Positions 9,901 through 17,278 of a stretch of DNA of 64,000 nucleotides are shown here, one piece after another. The notes under the pieces were generated by a model, which made no database searches, had not been told where the DNA came from, and saw nothing but the letters and a program-made list of their open reading frames with translations. Both the position numbers and the translations under genes were made by a program. The stretch's first letter is position 1. Every line of letters starts with the position of its first letter. Source of the stretch: an uncultured Actinomycetes bacterium (GTDB taxonomy: Bacteria; Actinomycetota; Actinomycetes; Nanopelagicales; Nanopelagicaceae); the NCBI GenBank assembly GCA_903836945.1, contig CAILSO010000019.1:62001-126000 (forward strand), in the 5' to 3' direction.

Positions 9901-10076
9901 TGGGTGCCCGGTTTGCCATTCGCAGTAGGAGGGCCTTCGTAGAAAGTCCAGGAAGGTGCGCCATCTCTAGCAGAGATGGTCTTCTTAAAAATTTCTTGGG
10001 TCTGCCAGAAAGTTAGAATTTGGTGCTCGACCGCAGGAAGGTCAATTTGAGGCGGGAGCGATTTAACGTTCGACAT
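6948..10076 (-). CDS. ileS: IleS, isoleucyl-tRNA synthetase
   Basis: 1042 residues from the preferred start. It charges tRNA-Ile with isoleucine. The class I HIGH-equivalent is GKPGTHHIEAR near the N-terminus, and the KMSKS equivalent is DGRKMSKHLGN. The long C-terminal region with several Cys motifs (CPRCG, CHTVL, CKECG) indicates the longer type found in Actinobacteria and resembling eukaryotic IleRS. The ORF track starts at a GTG at 10115, but MSNVKSLPPQIDLPAVEHQ from the ATG at 10076 matches a normal N-terminus. A TAGACT -10 box lies 7 bases upstream of that ATG. It is convergent with yggT and divergent from the TraR-like gene, occupying the place where divIVA is normally found. Confidence 0.97.
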   Translation of the reverse strand: MSNVKSLPPQIDLPAVEHQILTFWQTQEIFKKTISARDGAPSWTFYEGPPTANGKPGTHHIEARVFKDLFPRYQTMKGHQVIRKAGWDCHGLPVEIAVEKELGFSGKGDIEKYGIAEFNAKCRISVQEHVDEFIAMTNRMGFWVDFDEAYWTMSSEYVESVWWSLQQIWNKGLLVQDHRVAPYCPRCGTGLSDHELAQGYETVTDPSVFVRFPVTSGELAKLGASLLVWTTTPWTLVSNTAVAVNPKVNYEVIEIAKAGSEGESERLVVAQDLAHILGEERKVIATFTGAQLEKTTYQRPFELVDIPDSHFIVLADYVTVEDGTGLVHQAPAFGADDFQVCRKYNLPVVNPVLPDGHFEAGIDLVGGTFFKEADKPLVRDLKSRGLLFKQLQYEHSYPHCWRCHTVLIYYAQPSWYIKTTLIKDALLRENAKTNWYPETIKTGRYGDWLNNNIDWAISRNRYWGTPLPIWRCENKHDYCIGSLAELGTLSGKDLLASDPHRPFVDDITFPCKECGAIMNRTPEVIDCWFDSGAMPFAQWGYPHKPGSKEKFAAAYPADFISEAIDQTRGWFYTLMTIGTLVFDQSSYETVLCLGHILDKDGRKMSKHLGNVLEPIPLMDQHGADAVRWYMLAAGSPWSARRIGHDAISDVVRKTLLTYWNTVSFFTLYAKASDFKLTNDSLALSTMDRWIISELNSLIAAVDTAYADFDSQEAGKLIASFIDDLSNWYVRRSRRKFWDGDNAALNTLYRCLRELTKLMAPMVPFVTEHVWQELVRNLEPQSEESVHLANFPISISSEIDTKLASSVRLSRRLVELGRAARAESKVKIRQPLSRALVAANGWDAMDAEIRSHISDELNVLSLDELASAGAELVSVSVKANFKSLGARYGADVQEIAKAIAASDQTELVKTLRANATHSLSYANGKAEINLEDLVITETPKEGWSVASHSGESVALDLTLTPELIEAGLVREVIRAIQEERKQSNFDISDRISVKYSAHPEVVAAIEKNLELICSETLATSFEKSAQTPTDANELGLWLELKQN

Positions 10077-10083
10077 TACCGCA

Positions 10084-10089
10084 AGTCTA
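10084..10089 (-). promoter_or_regulatory. -10 box for ileS, leaderless
   Basis: On the minus strand TAGACT is followed by 7 bases and then the ATG at 10076. This supports the shorter IleS start over the GTG at 10115, which would lie upstream of the promoter. Confidence 0.45.
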
Positions 10090-10100
10090 GCGCGGCAAAG

Positions 10101-10129
10101 TTGGTGATCAGCCACGCAAGGTCTAATCT
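10101..10129 (+). promoter_or_regulatory. Promoter of the DksA/TraR-like gene
   Basis: TTGGTG, a 17-base spacer and TAATCT form a good sigma-70-type promoter. The ATG at 10139 lies 9 bases past the -10 box, so the 5' leader would be only a few bases long. The GTG at 10130 is too close to the box to be used. Confidence 0.55.
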
Positions 10130-10138
10130 GTGCGCCCT

Positions 10139-10936
10139 ATGGTTAAAAAAGTTACTAAGAAGTCGACCCCCGCTGCCAAGAAGAGTGCGGGCAAGAAAGC
10201 CGCTCCAGCGAAGAAAGCCGCTCCAGCAAAAAAGGTAGTTGCTAAAAAAGCTGCCCCTGCGAAAAAAGTTGCAGCAAAGAAAGCACCGGCCAAGAAGGCA
10301 GCGAGTACGCGCTCTCCAAATATTGTTAAACCGCAATTGGCCAAGAAGGCGGTCGGTAAGCCATTCCCTGCAAAATTACAGAGCACCACAAAGGGTGATT
10401 CAACAACCATCACCGTTACACCTAACGAAGTTGCAGTAGCTGAAGTTGTTGTAGAAGAGCGTCGCTTAACCATGTTGCCACCTCCGCGTCCCATAAAGAG
10501 CGGCAAGAAGGGCCCTGGGCTAAAGCCAATCAAGGGCGCACCACAACCACTATTGATGGGTGAGAACGTCGAGAATTGGAGCGCTGCGGAATTAAAGGCG
10601 ATGCGCAGTGAACTCGCCAAGGATCTGACTCGCTTGAAAGAAGAATTAGCTGCAGTCGAGAGCGATATGGAAGATCTAATTAGCTCTGCTGGCGTAGGTG
10701 CTGGTGATGATCAGGCAGATGCTGGTACCAAGACTTTTGAACGTGAACATGAGATGTCTCTGGTTTACAACGCACGTGACATGGTTATTCAAACCGAACG
10801 GGCCCTAGAACGTTTAGATAGCAAGACTTATGGCCGCTGCGAAGTTTGCGGAAACTCAATCGGCAAAGCCAGACTTCAAGTTTTCCCAAGAGCCACCCTT
10901 TGCATGTCCTGCAAAGCTAAAGAGGAACGACGCTGA
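10139..10936 (+). CDS. DksA/TraR-type zinc-finger protein with Lys/Ala-rich tail
   Basis: 265 residues from the ATG at 10139. Residues 1 to about 60 are a histone H1-like low-complexity tail of repeated AAPAKK and AKKA units, strongly basic. A middle Pro/Gly-rich linker is followed by a coiled-coil region (LKAMRSELAKDLTRLKEELAAVESDMEDL). The DksA/TraR C4 zinc finger is C-terminal: CEVCGNSIGKARLQVFPRATLCMSC. DksA relatives bind the RNA polymerase secondary channel; the basic tail suggests contact with DNA or RNA. It is the conserved neighbour of lspA in Actinobacteria. Whether it acts on RNA polymerase here is inference. The minus-strand ORF over the tail is a composition shadow. Confidence 0.88.
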   Translation: MVKKVTKKSTPAAKKSAGKKAAPAKKAAPAKKVVAKKAAPAKKVAAKKAPAKKAASTRSPNIVKPQLAKKAVGKPFPAKLQSTTKGDSTTITVTPNEVAVAEVVVEERRLTMLPPPRPIKSGKKGPGLKPIKGAPQPLLMGENVENWSAAELKAMRSELAKDLTRLKEELAAVESDMEDLISSAGVGAGDDQADAGTKTFEREHEMSLVYNARDMVIQTERALERLDSKTYGRCEVCGNSIGKARLQVFPRATLCMSCKAKEERR

Positions 10937-11424
10937 ATTATTCGGTTCGACGCAAGTTAGCAATAACTGCTTTTCTTATTTTTCTTTTGGATTACGCAAC
11001 CAAAGTCTGGGCCGTTAAATTCTTGACCGATTCCGACATTAAGGTGATCGGCAATCTAATAAAATTCTCACTAACCTTTAATAAGGGCGCCGCATTTAGT
11101 CTGGCAACTAGCAAGACCATCTTTTTATCCTCCTTCGCCATCTGTGTTGGCGCAGCGATTATCTATTTTGGACGAAAAACTGAAAGTTCAAAGTGGGCTG
11201 TTGCATTGGGCTTAGTACTTGGTGGAATTTGCGGCAATCTGGCAGATCGAATCTTTCGTGCTCCAGGTGGACTGCAAGGGGCGGTAGTTGACTGGATTAA
11301 ATTTGCGCATTGGCCTACCTTCAATATTGCCGATTCCTCGGTTGTACTTGGCGGGGCTTGCCTGCTTTACTTGCAAATGAGAAAAATTCCCTATCGCAAC
11401 AATATTTCGGGGAGCGCTAATTAA
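10933..11424 (+). CDS. lspA: LspA, prolipoprotein signal peptidase II (CTG start)
   Basis: 163 residues if translated from CTG at 10933. LspA is a membrane aspartyl peptidase that removes signal peptides from lipoproteins after Lgt modification. The conserved motifs LLDYATKVWA, GNLADRIF and FNIADSSV (the last two carry the catalytic Asp pair) are present. The ORF-track start (TTG at 10987) would begin within LLDYATK and delete the first membrane helix. In the same frame there is a stop at 10918 and no ATG, GTG or TTG before 10987. The CTG overlaps the upstream TGA (CTGA) and has AGAGGA six bases before it, so CTG is the best start. rluD follows directly. Confidence 0.9.
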   Translation: MNYSVRRKLAITAFLIFLLDYATKVWAVKFLTDSDIKVIGNLIKFSLTFNKGAAFSLATSKTIFLSSFAICVGAAIIYFGRKTESSKWAVALGLVLGGICGNLADRIFRAPGGLQGAVVDWIKFAHWPTFNIADSSVVLGGACLLYLQMRKIPYRNNISGSAN

Positions 11425-12366
11425 ATGGAACGTGAAATAAAGAATCTATTAATCCCGGAAGGCTTAGATAAAGAACGCGTAGATGCGGCGCTCTCTCGAT
11501 TATTGGGGCTCTCTAGATCAACCGTTGTGACCATGATTGAAGCAGATGAAATAACTATGGGCCGCAAGGTCTTAACAAAGTCTGACCGCGTTAATTCTGG
11601 TGATTTCATAACGGTAGTTATGCCCGAACCAAAGGGTGAGCCGAAATTAGTTGCTACGCCTATTGAAGGATTTAAAGTTGTCTACGATGATGAAGATGTA
11701 ATTGTTATCGACAAGCCTGCTGGAGTTGCGGCGCATCCAAGTCCCGGTTGGCGTGGGGCCACAGTAATCGGTGGCGTTGTTGCTGCTGGCTACCAAGTTG
11801 CAACAAGTGGAGCGGCCGAACGACAGGGCATTGTCCACCGGCTAGATGTTGGAACAACTGGCTTGATGGTTATCGCCAAAAACGAGAATTCATACAGCGA
11901 CCTCAAACAACAGTTTAGAGATCGAAGCGTTACCAAGGTTTATCACGCGCTAGTTCAGGGCCATATGGATCCATCAGAGGGAACCATTGATGCGCCAATT
12001 GATCGTCACCCAAAAGAGGATTACCGATTTGCTGTTGTTTCAGATGGAAAACCAAGTATTACTCACTACACCTCACTTGAATCTTTTCCTTCAGTTTCAC
12101 TGCTCCAGATTGAATTAGAAACTGGTCGCACTCACCAGATCCGGGTGCACTTCTCTGCACTTCGCCACCCCTTAGTTGGGGATATGACCTATGGCGCTGA
12201 CCATACGATTGCCGAACGGTTAGAGATCACTCGTCCTTGGCTACATGCCAGAGAGCTTAAATTCCGTCACCCCGGCACCGGGGCGCAGATTGAATTCTTC
12301 TCGGAATACCCGGCCGATCTGACACGCACGCTAGAAATTTTGGCCGGAAACGCTTCGGCGATTTAA
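11425..12366 (+). CDS. rluD: RluA/RluD-family 23S rRNA pseudouridine synthase
   Basis: 313 residues. The N-terminal S4 RNA-binding domain (about residues 10-70, with RVDAALSRLLGLSRSTVVTMIE) is followed by the pseudouridine synthase domain with the catalytic aspartate in GIVHRLDVGTTGLMVIAK. The common motif reads HRLDxxTSG, here with Thr for Ser. GRTHQIRVHFSALRHPLVGD is the other hallmark. RluD-type enzymes modify helix 69 of 23S rRNA; the exact target here cannot be read from sequence. The ATG follows the lspA stop immediately, as in other Actinobacteria where lspA-rluD-dnaE are linked. Confidence 0.93.
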   Translation: MEREIKNLLIPEGLDKERVDAALSRLLGLSRSTVVTMIEADEITMGRKVLTKSDRVNSGDFITVVMPEPKGEPKLVATPIEGFKVVYDDEDVIVIDKPAGVAAHPSPGWRGATVIGGVVAAGYQVATSGAAERQGIVHRLDVGTTGLMVIAKNENSYSDLKQQFRDRSVTKVYHALVQGHMDPSEGTIDAPIDRHPKEDYRFAVVSDGKPSITHYTSLESFPSVSLLQIELETGRTHQIRVHFSALRHPLVGDMTYGADHTIAERLEITRPWLHARELKFRHPGTGAQIEFFSEYPADLTRTLEILAGNASAI

Positions 12367-12374
12367 CTGCGTAG

Positions 12375-12380
12375 TAATCT
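12375..12380 (+). promoter_or_regulatory. -10 box for dnaE, leaderless
   Basis: TAATCT is followed by 7 bases and the dnaE ATG at 12388. No ribosome-binding site is visible in the 21-base gap after rluD. Confidence 0.5.
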
Positions 12381-12387
12381 CCCATAA

Positions 12388-15300
12388 ATGCCGTCAGATC
12401 CAAATTTCGTCCACTTACACGTTCATACCGAGTATTCAATGCTCGATGGCGCTGCTCGTGTTGATGAACTCGTTGCGCAAGTTGCAAGAGAAGAGATGCC
12501 GGCAATTGCTATTACTGATCATGGAAATGTATTCGGAGCATATGAATTTAATAAGAAGGCGTTAAAGGCTGGCGTCAAACCGATCATCGGAATTGAAGCG
12601 TATGTAGCTCCCGAATCTAGATTCGATAAATTTCGAGTCAAGTGGGCTGATGGCGGCGAGGATGATGTTTCAGGCGGTGGCGCGTATACACATATGACTT
12701 TATTGGCTGAAAATAATTTTGGTCTTTCTAACCTTTTCAAACTCTCATCTCTAGCTTCTCTTGAGGGCTATTACTACAAGCCAAGAATGGATCGCGAACT
12801 ACTTTCAAAATATGCGACTGGAATTATTGCCACAACCGGATGTCCGGGCGGTGAGATTCAGACCAGGCTCCGAATGGGGGCTTACAAGGAAGCTGTGAAA
12901 GCAGCGAGTGAACTTCGAGATATTTTCGGAAGAGAGAATTTCTTCCTGGAGATTATGGATCATGGAATTGATATTGAAAATCGAGTCAAGGCTGATCTAT
13001 TAAAGCTAGGTAAAGATCTTGGCCTACCGCTTTTAGCCACGAACGATCTTCACTACACCAAGCACGAAGATGCACCTGCGCATGAAGCACTCCTATGCGT
13101 CCAATCTGGTTCAACTCTTGCCGATCCAAAACGTTTCAAATTTGAAAACTCCGAGTTTTATCTAAAGAGTGCAAAAGAGATGCGCACGCTCTTTGCAGAT
13201 CTACCTGAGGCATGCGATAACACCTTGCTGATTGCGCAACGCTGCAATATAACGATGCGTGAAAATGAAAATTTAATGCCAGAGTATTCAGTGCCTAAGG
13301 GGGAGACCGAAGACTCTTGGTTGCGCAAAGAGGCCAATGCCGGCCTGCAAGCCAGGCTTGAAGGCAAAGTTCCGACCGAATATCAGGAGCGGTTAGATTA
13401 TGAATTAGATGTCATGATCAAGATGGGCTTTCCCGGCTACTTCCTTGTTGTCTCTGATCTCTGTTCACATGCACGAAAAGTTGGAATCAGAGTTGGTCCC
13501 GGTCGTGGTTCGGCTGCGGGCTCCTTGGTCTCCTATGTATTAGGTATTACTGCGCTAGATCCAATAAGGCACGGCTTGCTCTTTGAAAGATTCTTAAATC
13601 CAGAGCGAATCTCCATGCCAGATATCGACCTAGATTTCGATGAACGCAGACGTTCGGAGATGATTGCTTATGCAACGCAGAAGTATGGTGATGACCGCGT
13701 CGCGCAAATCATTACCTACGGAACTATTAAATCTAAGCAAGCGCTAAAAGATTCAACGCGAGTTCTTGGTTACCCTTATGCCTTTGGCGACAAACTTACA
13801 AAGGCCTTGCCACCAACAGTGATGGGCAAAGATATTTCATTGGGTGGCGTTTTTGATCCAGAAAATGATCGTTATGGCGAAGCCGGTGAGTTTAGAACTC
13901 TTTATGAAACCGATCCTGACTCAAAGCGCATTGTTGATACCGCCCGGGGGCTTGAAGGTTTAAAGAGACAATGGGGCGTTCATGCTGCTGGCGTGATTCT
14001 TAGCCGCGAACCATTACTTGAAGTAATTCCAATCCATAAGCGAGACTCTGATGGCGCGATTATTACCCAATTTGATATGGGCGCCTGCGAATCTATCGGA
14101 CTTTTGAAGATGGACTTTCTGGGTCTTCGAAACCTTTCGGTTCTAGATGATTGCCTACTTAATATAAAAGCAAATCAAAATATAGATTTAAAGTTAGAAG
14201 ATCTCTCACTCGATGATCCAAAGACCTTCGAACTCCTTGGTCGCGGCGAAACGTTAGGTGTCTTTCAGCTAGATGGTGGCCCGATGCGCGCGCTACTTCG
14301 CCAGATGAACCCCGATTCATTTGAGGATATTTCAGCTGTTATTGCACTCTATCGTCCAGGACCAATGGGAGTAAATGCGCATAATGATTATGCCGACCGT
14401 AAAAATAAGCGACAAGAAGTCTCTTCCATTCACCCTGAACTCAAAGAAGCACTTTCTGAAATTCTCGATGATACCTATGGCCTAATTGTTTATCAAGAGC
14501 AAGTTATGGCGATCGCCCAAAAGGTGGCTGGTTTTAGTCTGGGGCGCGCAGATCTGCTCCGTAAGGCGATGGGTAAGAAAAATAAGGAGATTCTTGATAA
14601 AGAATATGTAAATTTTGAAAAAGGTATGACCGATAACGGATTCTCTAAATCTGCAATCGATAAATTGTGGGAGACGCTGATTCCCTTCTCCGATTACGCC
14701 TTCAACCGAGCACACAGTGCCGGGTATGGCATCGTCTCTTATTGGACCGCCTATTTGAAGGCAAATTACCCAACCGAATATATGGCTGCGCTATTGACCA
14801 GCGTGCGCGATGATAAAGATAAGAGCGCGCTTTACTTAAACGAGTGTCGAAGAATGGGCATCAAAGTTTTACCACCGGATGTAAATGAATCAACCGGGGA
14901 TTACACGCCACTTGCCAATGACATCCGATTCGGATTAACCGCAATTCGAAATGTTGGCGAGAATGTAGTCGCTTCAATCGTCGCTAGTCGCAAGGAGAAG
15001 GGACGTTACCTATCTTTTGGTGATTTCCTAACTAAGGTTGATGCCATAGTTTGCAATAAGAAGACGATCGAATCGCTAATTAAGGCCGGCGCCTTTGATT
15101 CTCTGAACCATCCGCGCAAAGGCTTGAGTCAAATTTTCTTAGAGGCGATAGATTCGGTCATAGAAGCAAAGCGCGCGGAATCAATTGGTCAATTTGATTT
15201 GTTTGGAAGCGCGGGATCAGATCACCCAAGTGCGGTTACTGGAATTGAAGTTGAAATTCCAGATCAAGAATGGGAAAAGGCGCTCTTACTAAGTTATGAG

Positions 15301-15903
15301 AGAGAGATGCTTGGTTTATATGTTTCCGACCATCCATTGCTTGGTGTCGAACATTTACTGCGCGCAGCTACCGATATGCCAATTAGTCAGATTGGTGAGG
15401 ATTCAACCGGGCACGAACAGATCGTCACGATTGGCGGTTTGATAACCCAGATTCAACGAAAGGTTTCTCGTACTGGTGATTCTTGGGCGATTGTTACAAT
15501 TGAGGATTTAGCTGGCGCTGTTGATGTGATGTTCTTTGCCAAGGCCTATTCGCAACATGCGATGAGTTTGGTTGATGATCGAATTGTGATCATTCGTGGG
15601 CGCGTCGATAAACGCGAAGAAGCGCCAAAGTTGATGGCGTTAGATGTCTCACTACCCGATATCAGTGCTGCACCAACTGGACCACTTGTAATTAGCATGG
15701 AGAGCGTTCGTTGCACGCCACCAGTTGTGGATCGAATCAAGGAGATCCTGCGCTCTCATCCAGGAAAGCGCGATGTCCACTTGAAACTAGATGATGGTAA
15801 AAAGAGTTTGGTTATGAAGCTTGGGGACGAACTTCGGGTTACCGCCTCGCCAAGTCTCAGTGCTGACCTTAAATCCATTTTGGGTCCAGATTGCTTGGTT
15901 TAA
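12388..15903 (+). CDS. dnaE: DnaE, replicative DNA polymerase III alpha subunit
   Basis: 1171 residues, full length for DnaE1. The N-terminal PHP domain begins FVHLHVHTEYSMLDG and keeps its metal-binding histidines (HLHVH, ITDHGN, DLHYT). In actinobacterial DnaE1 this domain provides proofreading. The palm contains GPGRGSAAGSLVSYVLGIT and PDIDLDFDERRR, with catalytic acidic residues. The tandem HhH region and C-terminal OB fold (VTIGGLITQIQRKVSRTGDSWAIVTIEDL) follow. It is downstream of rluD with an apparent leaderless promoter. Nothing indicates a truncation or intein. Confidence 0.98.
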   Translation: MPSDPNFVHLHVHTEYSMLDGAARVDELVAQVAREEMPAIAITDHGNVFGAYEFNKKALKAGVKPIIGIEAYVAPESRFDKFRVKWADGGEDDVSGGGAYTHMTLLAENNFGLSNLFKLSSLASLEGYYYKPRMDRELLSKYATGIIATTGCPGGEIQTRLRMGAYKEAVKAASELRDIFGRENFFLEIMDHGIDIENRVKADLLKLGKDLGLPLLATNDLHYTKHEDAPAHEALLCVQSGSTLADPKRFKFENSEFYLKSAKEMRTLFADLPEACDNTLLIAQRCNITMRENENLMPEYSVPKGETEDSWLRKEANAGLQARLEGKVPTEYQERLDYELDVMIKMGFPGYFLVVSDLCSHARKVGIRVGPGRGSAAGSLVSYVLGITALDPIRHGLLFERFLNPERISMPDIDLDFDERRRSEMIAYATQKYGDDRVAQIITYGTIKSKQALKDSTRVLGYPYAFGDKLTKALPPTVMGKDISLGGVFDPENDRYGEAGEFRTLYETDPDSKRIVDTARGLEGLKRQWGVHAAGVILSREPLLEVIPIHKRDSDGAIITQFDMGACESIGLLKMDFLGLRNLSVLDDCLLNIKANQNIDLKLEDLSLDDPKTFELLGRGETLGVFQLDGGPMRALLRQMNPDSFEDISAVIALYRPGPMGVNAHNDYADRKNKRQEVSSIHPELKEALSEILDDTYGLIVYQEQVMAIAQKVAGFSLGRADLLRKAMGKKNKEILDKEYVNFEKGMTDNGFSKSAIDKLWETLIPFSDYAFNRAHSAGYGIVSYWTAYLKANYPTEYMAALLTSVRDDKDKSALYLNECRRMGIKVLPPDVNESTGDYTPLANDIRFGLTAIRNVGENVVASIVASRKEKGRYLSFGDFLTKVDAIVCNKKTIESLIKAGAFDSLNHPRKGLSQIFLEAIDSVIEAKRAESIGQFDLFGSAGSDHPSAVTGIEVEIPDQEWEKALLLSYEREMLGLYVSDHPLLGVEHLLRAATDMPISQIGEDSTGHEQIVTIGGLITQIQRKVSRTGDSWAIVTIEDLAGAVDVMFFAKAYSQHAMSLVDDRIVIIRGRVDKREEAPKLMALDVSLPDISAAPTGPLVISMESVRCTPPVVDRIKEILRSHPGKRDVHLKLDDGKKSLVMKLGDELRVTASPSLSADLKSILGPDCLV

Positions 15904-15946
15904 TCTAGTTTCATCTAATTCGCAGCAGGGTGGCAATGCGCTGCAA

Positions 15947-15952
15947 TAGAAT
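15947..15952 (+). promoter_or_regulatory. -10 box at head of his operon, leaderless
   Basis: TAGAAT ends 6 bases before the hisD ATG at 15959; a purine start at the ATG is expected. The box sits in the 55-base gap after dnaE. No leader peptide, T-box or attenuator is recognisable there. Confidence 0.55.
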
Positions 15953-15958
15953 TGATGC

Positions 15959-17278
15959 ATGGCGCCAGAGGGAATTAGAACCTTAGATCTTCGGGGGAGA
16001 TCTCTCTCAAAATCGCAATATCAATCGGTTCTACCCAGAGCCCGTTTGGATGTTGATGCCGCGCTAGCTGCAGTAAAACCAATCTTGGAGCGAGTAGCCA
16101 ATGGTGATGAAGGTGAGTTAATTAAATTAGCCCTTGAATTTGATGGTGTTGCCCCAGTGCAAGTGAGAGTTCCGAAAGCGGCGATTGAAAAAGCCCTCGC
16201 TGCACTTGATCCAAAATTAAAGAGCGCATTAGAAGAAGCAATCAAGCGTGTAAAGCGTGTTCACGAAGATCAAACCCGGAACGATAAAACGACCCAAGTT
16301 GTTGATGGGGGATCAGTTACACATAAATGGATACCAGTAGATCGTGTCGGGCTATATGTACCTGGCGGCAATGCGGTTTATCCAAGTTCGGTAATTATGA
16401 ATGTGGTTCCGGCGCAGATTGCAAAGGTTTCCAGTATTGCAATTGCCTCACCGCCACAAAAAGATAACGACGGACTTCCAAATAACACTATCTTGGCAAC
16501 CTGCGCTTTATTAGGTATCGATGAGGTGTATGCAATTGGTGGCGCTCAGGCAGTAGCAATGTTTGCATATGGTGTAGACGGAGTTTGTGAAGCAGTTGAT
16601 ATGGTCACTGGCCCAGGAAATATTTATGTAGCGGCAGCAAAGCGGGCGCTGCGCGGCAAGATTGCAATCGATTCAGAGGCTGGCCCAACCGAAGTTGCTG
16701 TGCTGGCAGATGAAAGTGCAATTGCTAGAGAGGTAGCGGCGGATTTAATTAGCCAAGCCGAACACGATGTCATCGCGGCTGCAGTTTTAGTAACACCTTC
16801 AATTGAGTTAGCCAATGAGGTAACCCGCGAACTTAAAAAGCGAGTTAGCAAGACAAAGCACGAGCAGCGAATCCGAAGTGCGCTAAGTGGTGAGCAATCG
16901 GCCATAGTTCTTGTTTCGGATATCGCCCAAGGTATTGATGTCGTTAATGCATATGCGGCAGAACATTTAGAGTTACAAGTAAAAAATCTGGATTTTGTTG
17001 CGAAGCAGATTAGAAATGCTGGAGCTGTATTTCTTGGTAGATATTCACCAGTCTCGCTTGGTGATTATTCGGCTGGCTCAAATCATGTTCTGCCTACCGG
17101 TGGTTGTGCCTGTCACTCAAGTGGCTTATCGGTGCAAACATTTCTAAAAGGTGTGAGTTTTATTTCCTATGATGAAAAGGCTTTCAAAGATATTTCAGAA
17201 AATGTCATTAGATTGGCAAAATCAGAAGATCTCCCTGCCCACGGTGAAGCCATGAGTGCAAGGCTTGAAGATGAGTAG
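15959..17278 (+). CDS. hisD: HisD, histidinol dehydrogenase
   Basis: 439 residues. It catalyses the last two steps of histidine synthesis (histidinol to histidine, NAD-dependent, zinc enzyme). The N-terminus IRTLDLRGRSLSKSQYQSVLPRA is typical. VGLYVPGGNAVYPSSVIMNVVPAQ, VTGPGNIYVAAAKRALRG, and the catalytic AEHLELQV are present. GSNHVLPTGGCACHSSGLS is the substrate/zinc region. It opens the his/trp block, and hisC starts inside its last codons. hisG and hisE are not in the window. Confidence 0.97.
   Translation: MAPEGIRTLDLRGRSLSKSQYQSVLPRARLDVDAALAAVKPILERVANGDEGELIKLALEFDGVAPVQVRVPKAAIEKALAALDPKLKSALEEAIKRVKRVHEDQTRNDKTTQVVDGGSVTHKWIPVDRVGLYVPGGNAVYPSSVIMNVVPAQIAKVSSIAIASPPQKDNDGLPNNTILATCALLGIDEVYAIGGAQAVAMFAYGVDGVCEAVDMVTGPGNIYVAAAKRALRGKIAIDSEAGPTEVAVLADESAIAREVAADLISQAEHDVIAAAVLVTPSIELANEVTRELKKRVSKTKHEQRIRSALSGEQSAIVLVSDIAQGIDVVNAYAAEHLELQVKNLDFVAKQIRNAGAVFLGRYSPVSLGDYSAGSNHVLPTGGCACHSSGLSVQTFLKGVSFISYDEKAFKDISENVIRLAKSEDLPAHGEAMSARLEDE

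Noticed and set aside
10077-10115. Longer ileS start at GTG 10115
   Set aside because: The extra 13 residues lack support, and a TAGACT box lies just before the ATG at 10076.
10123-10620. 165-codon minus-strand ORF opposite the dksA-like gene, rich in Ala/Phe
   Set aside because: It is the complement of the repetitive Lys/Ala codons; the plus-strand gene has a clear zinc finger, promoter and conserved context.
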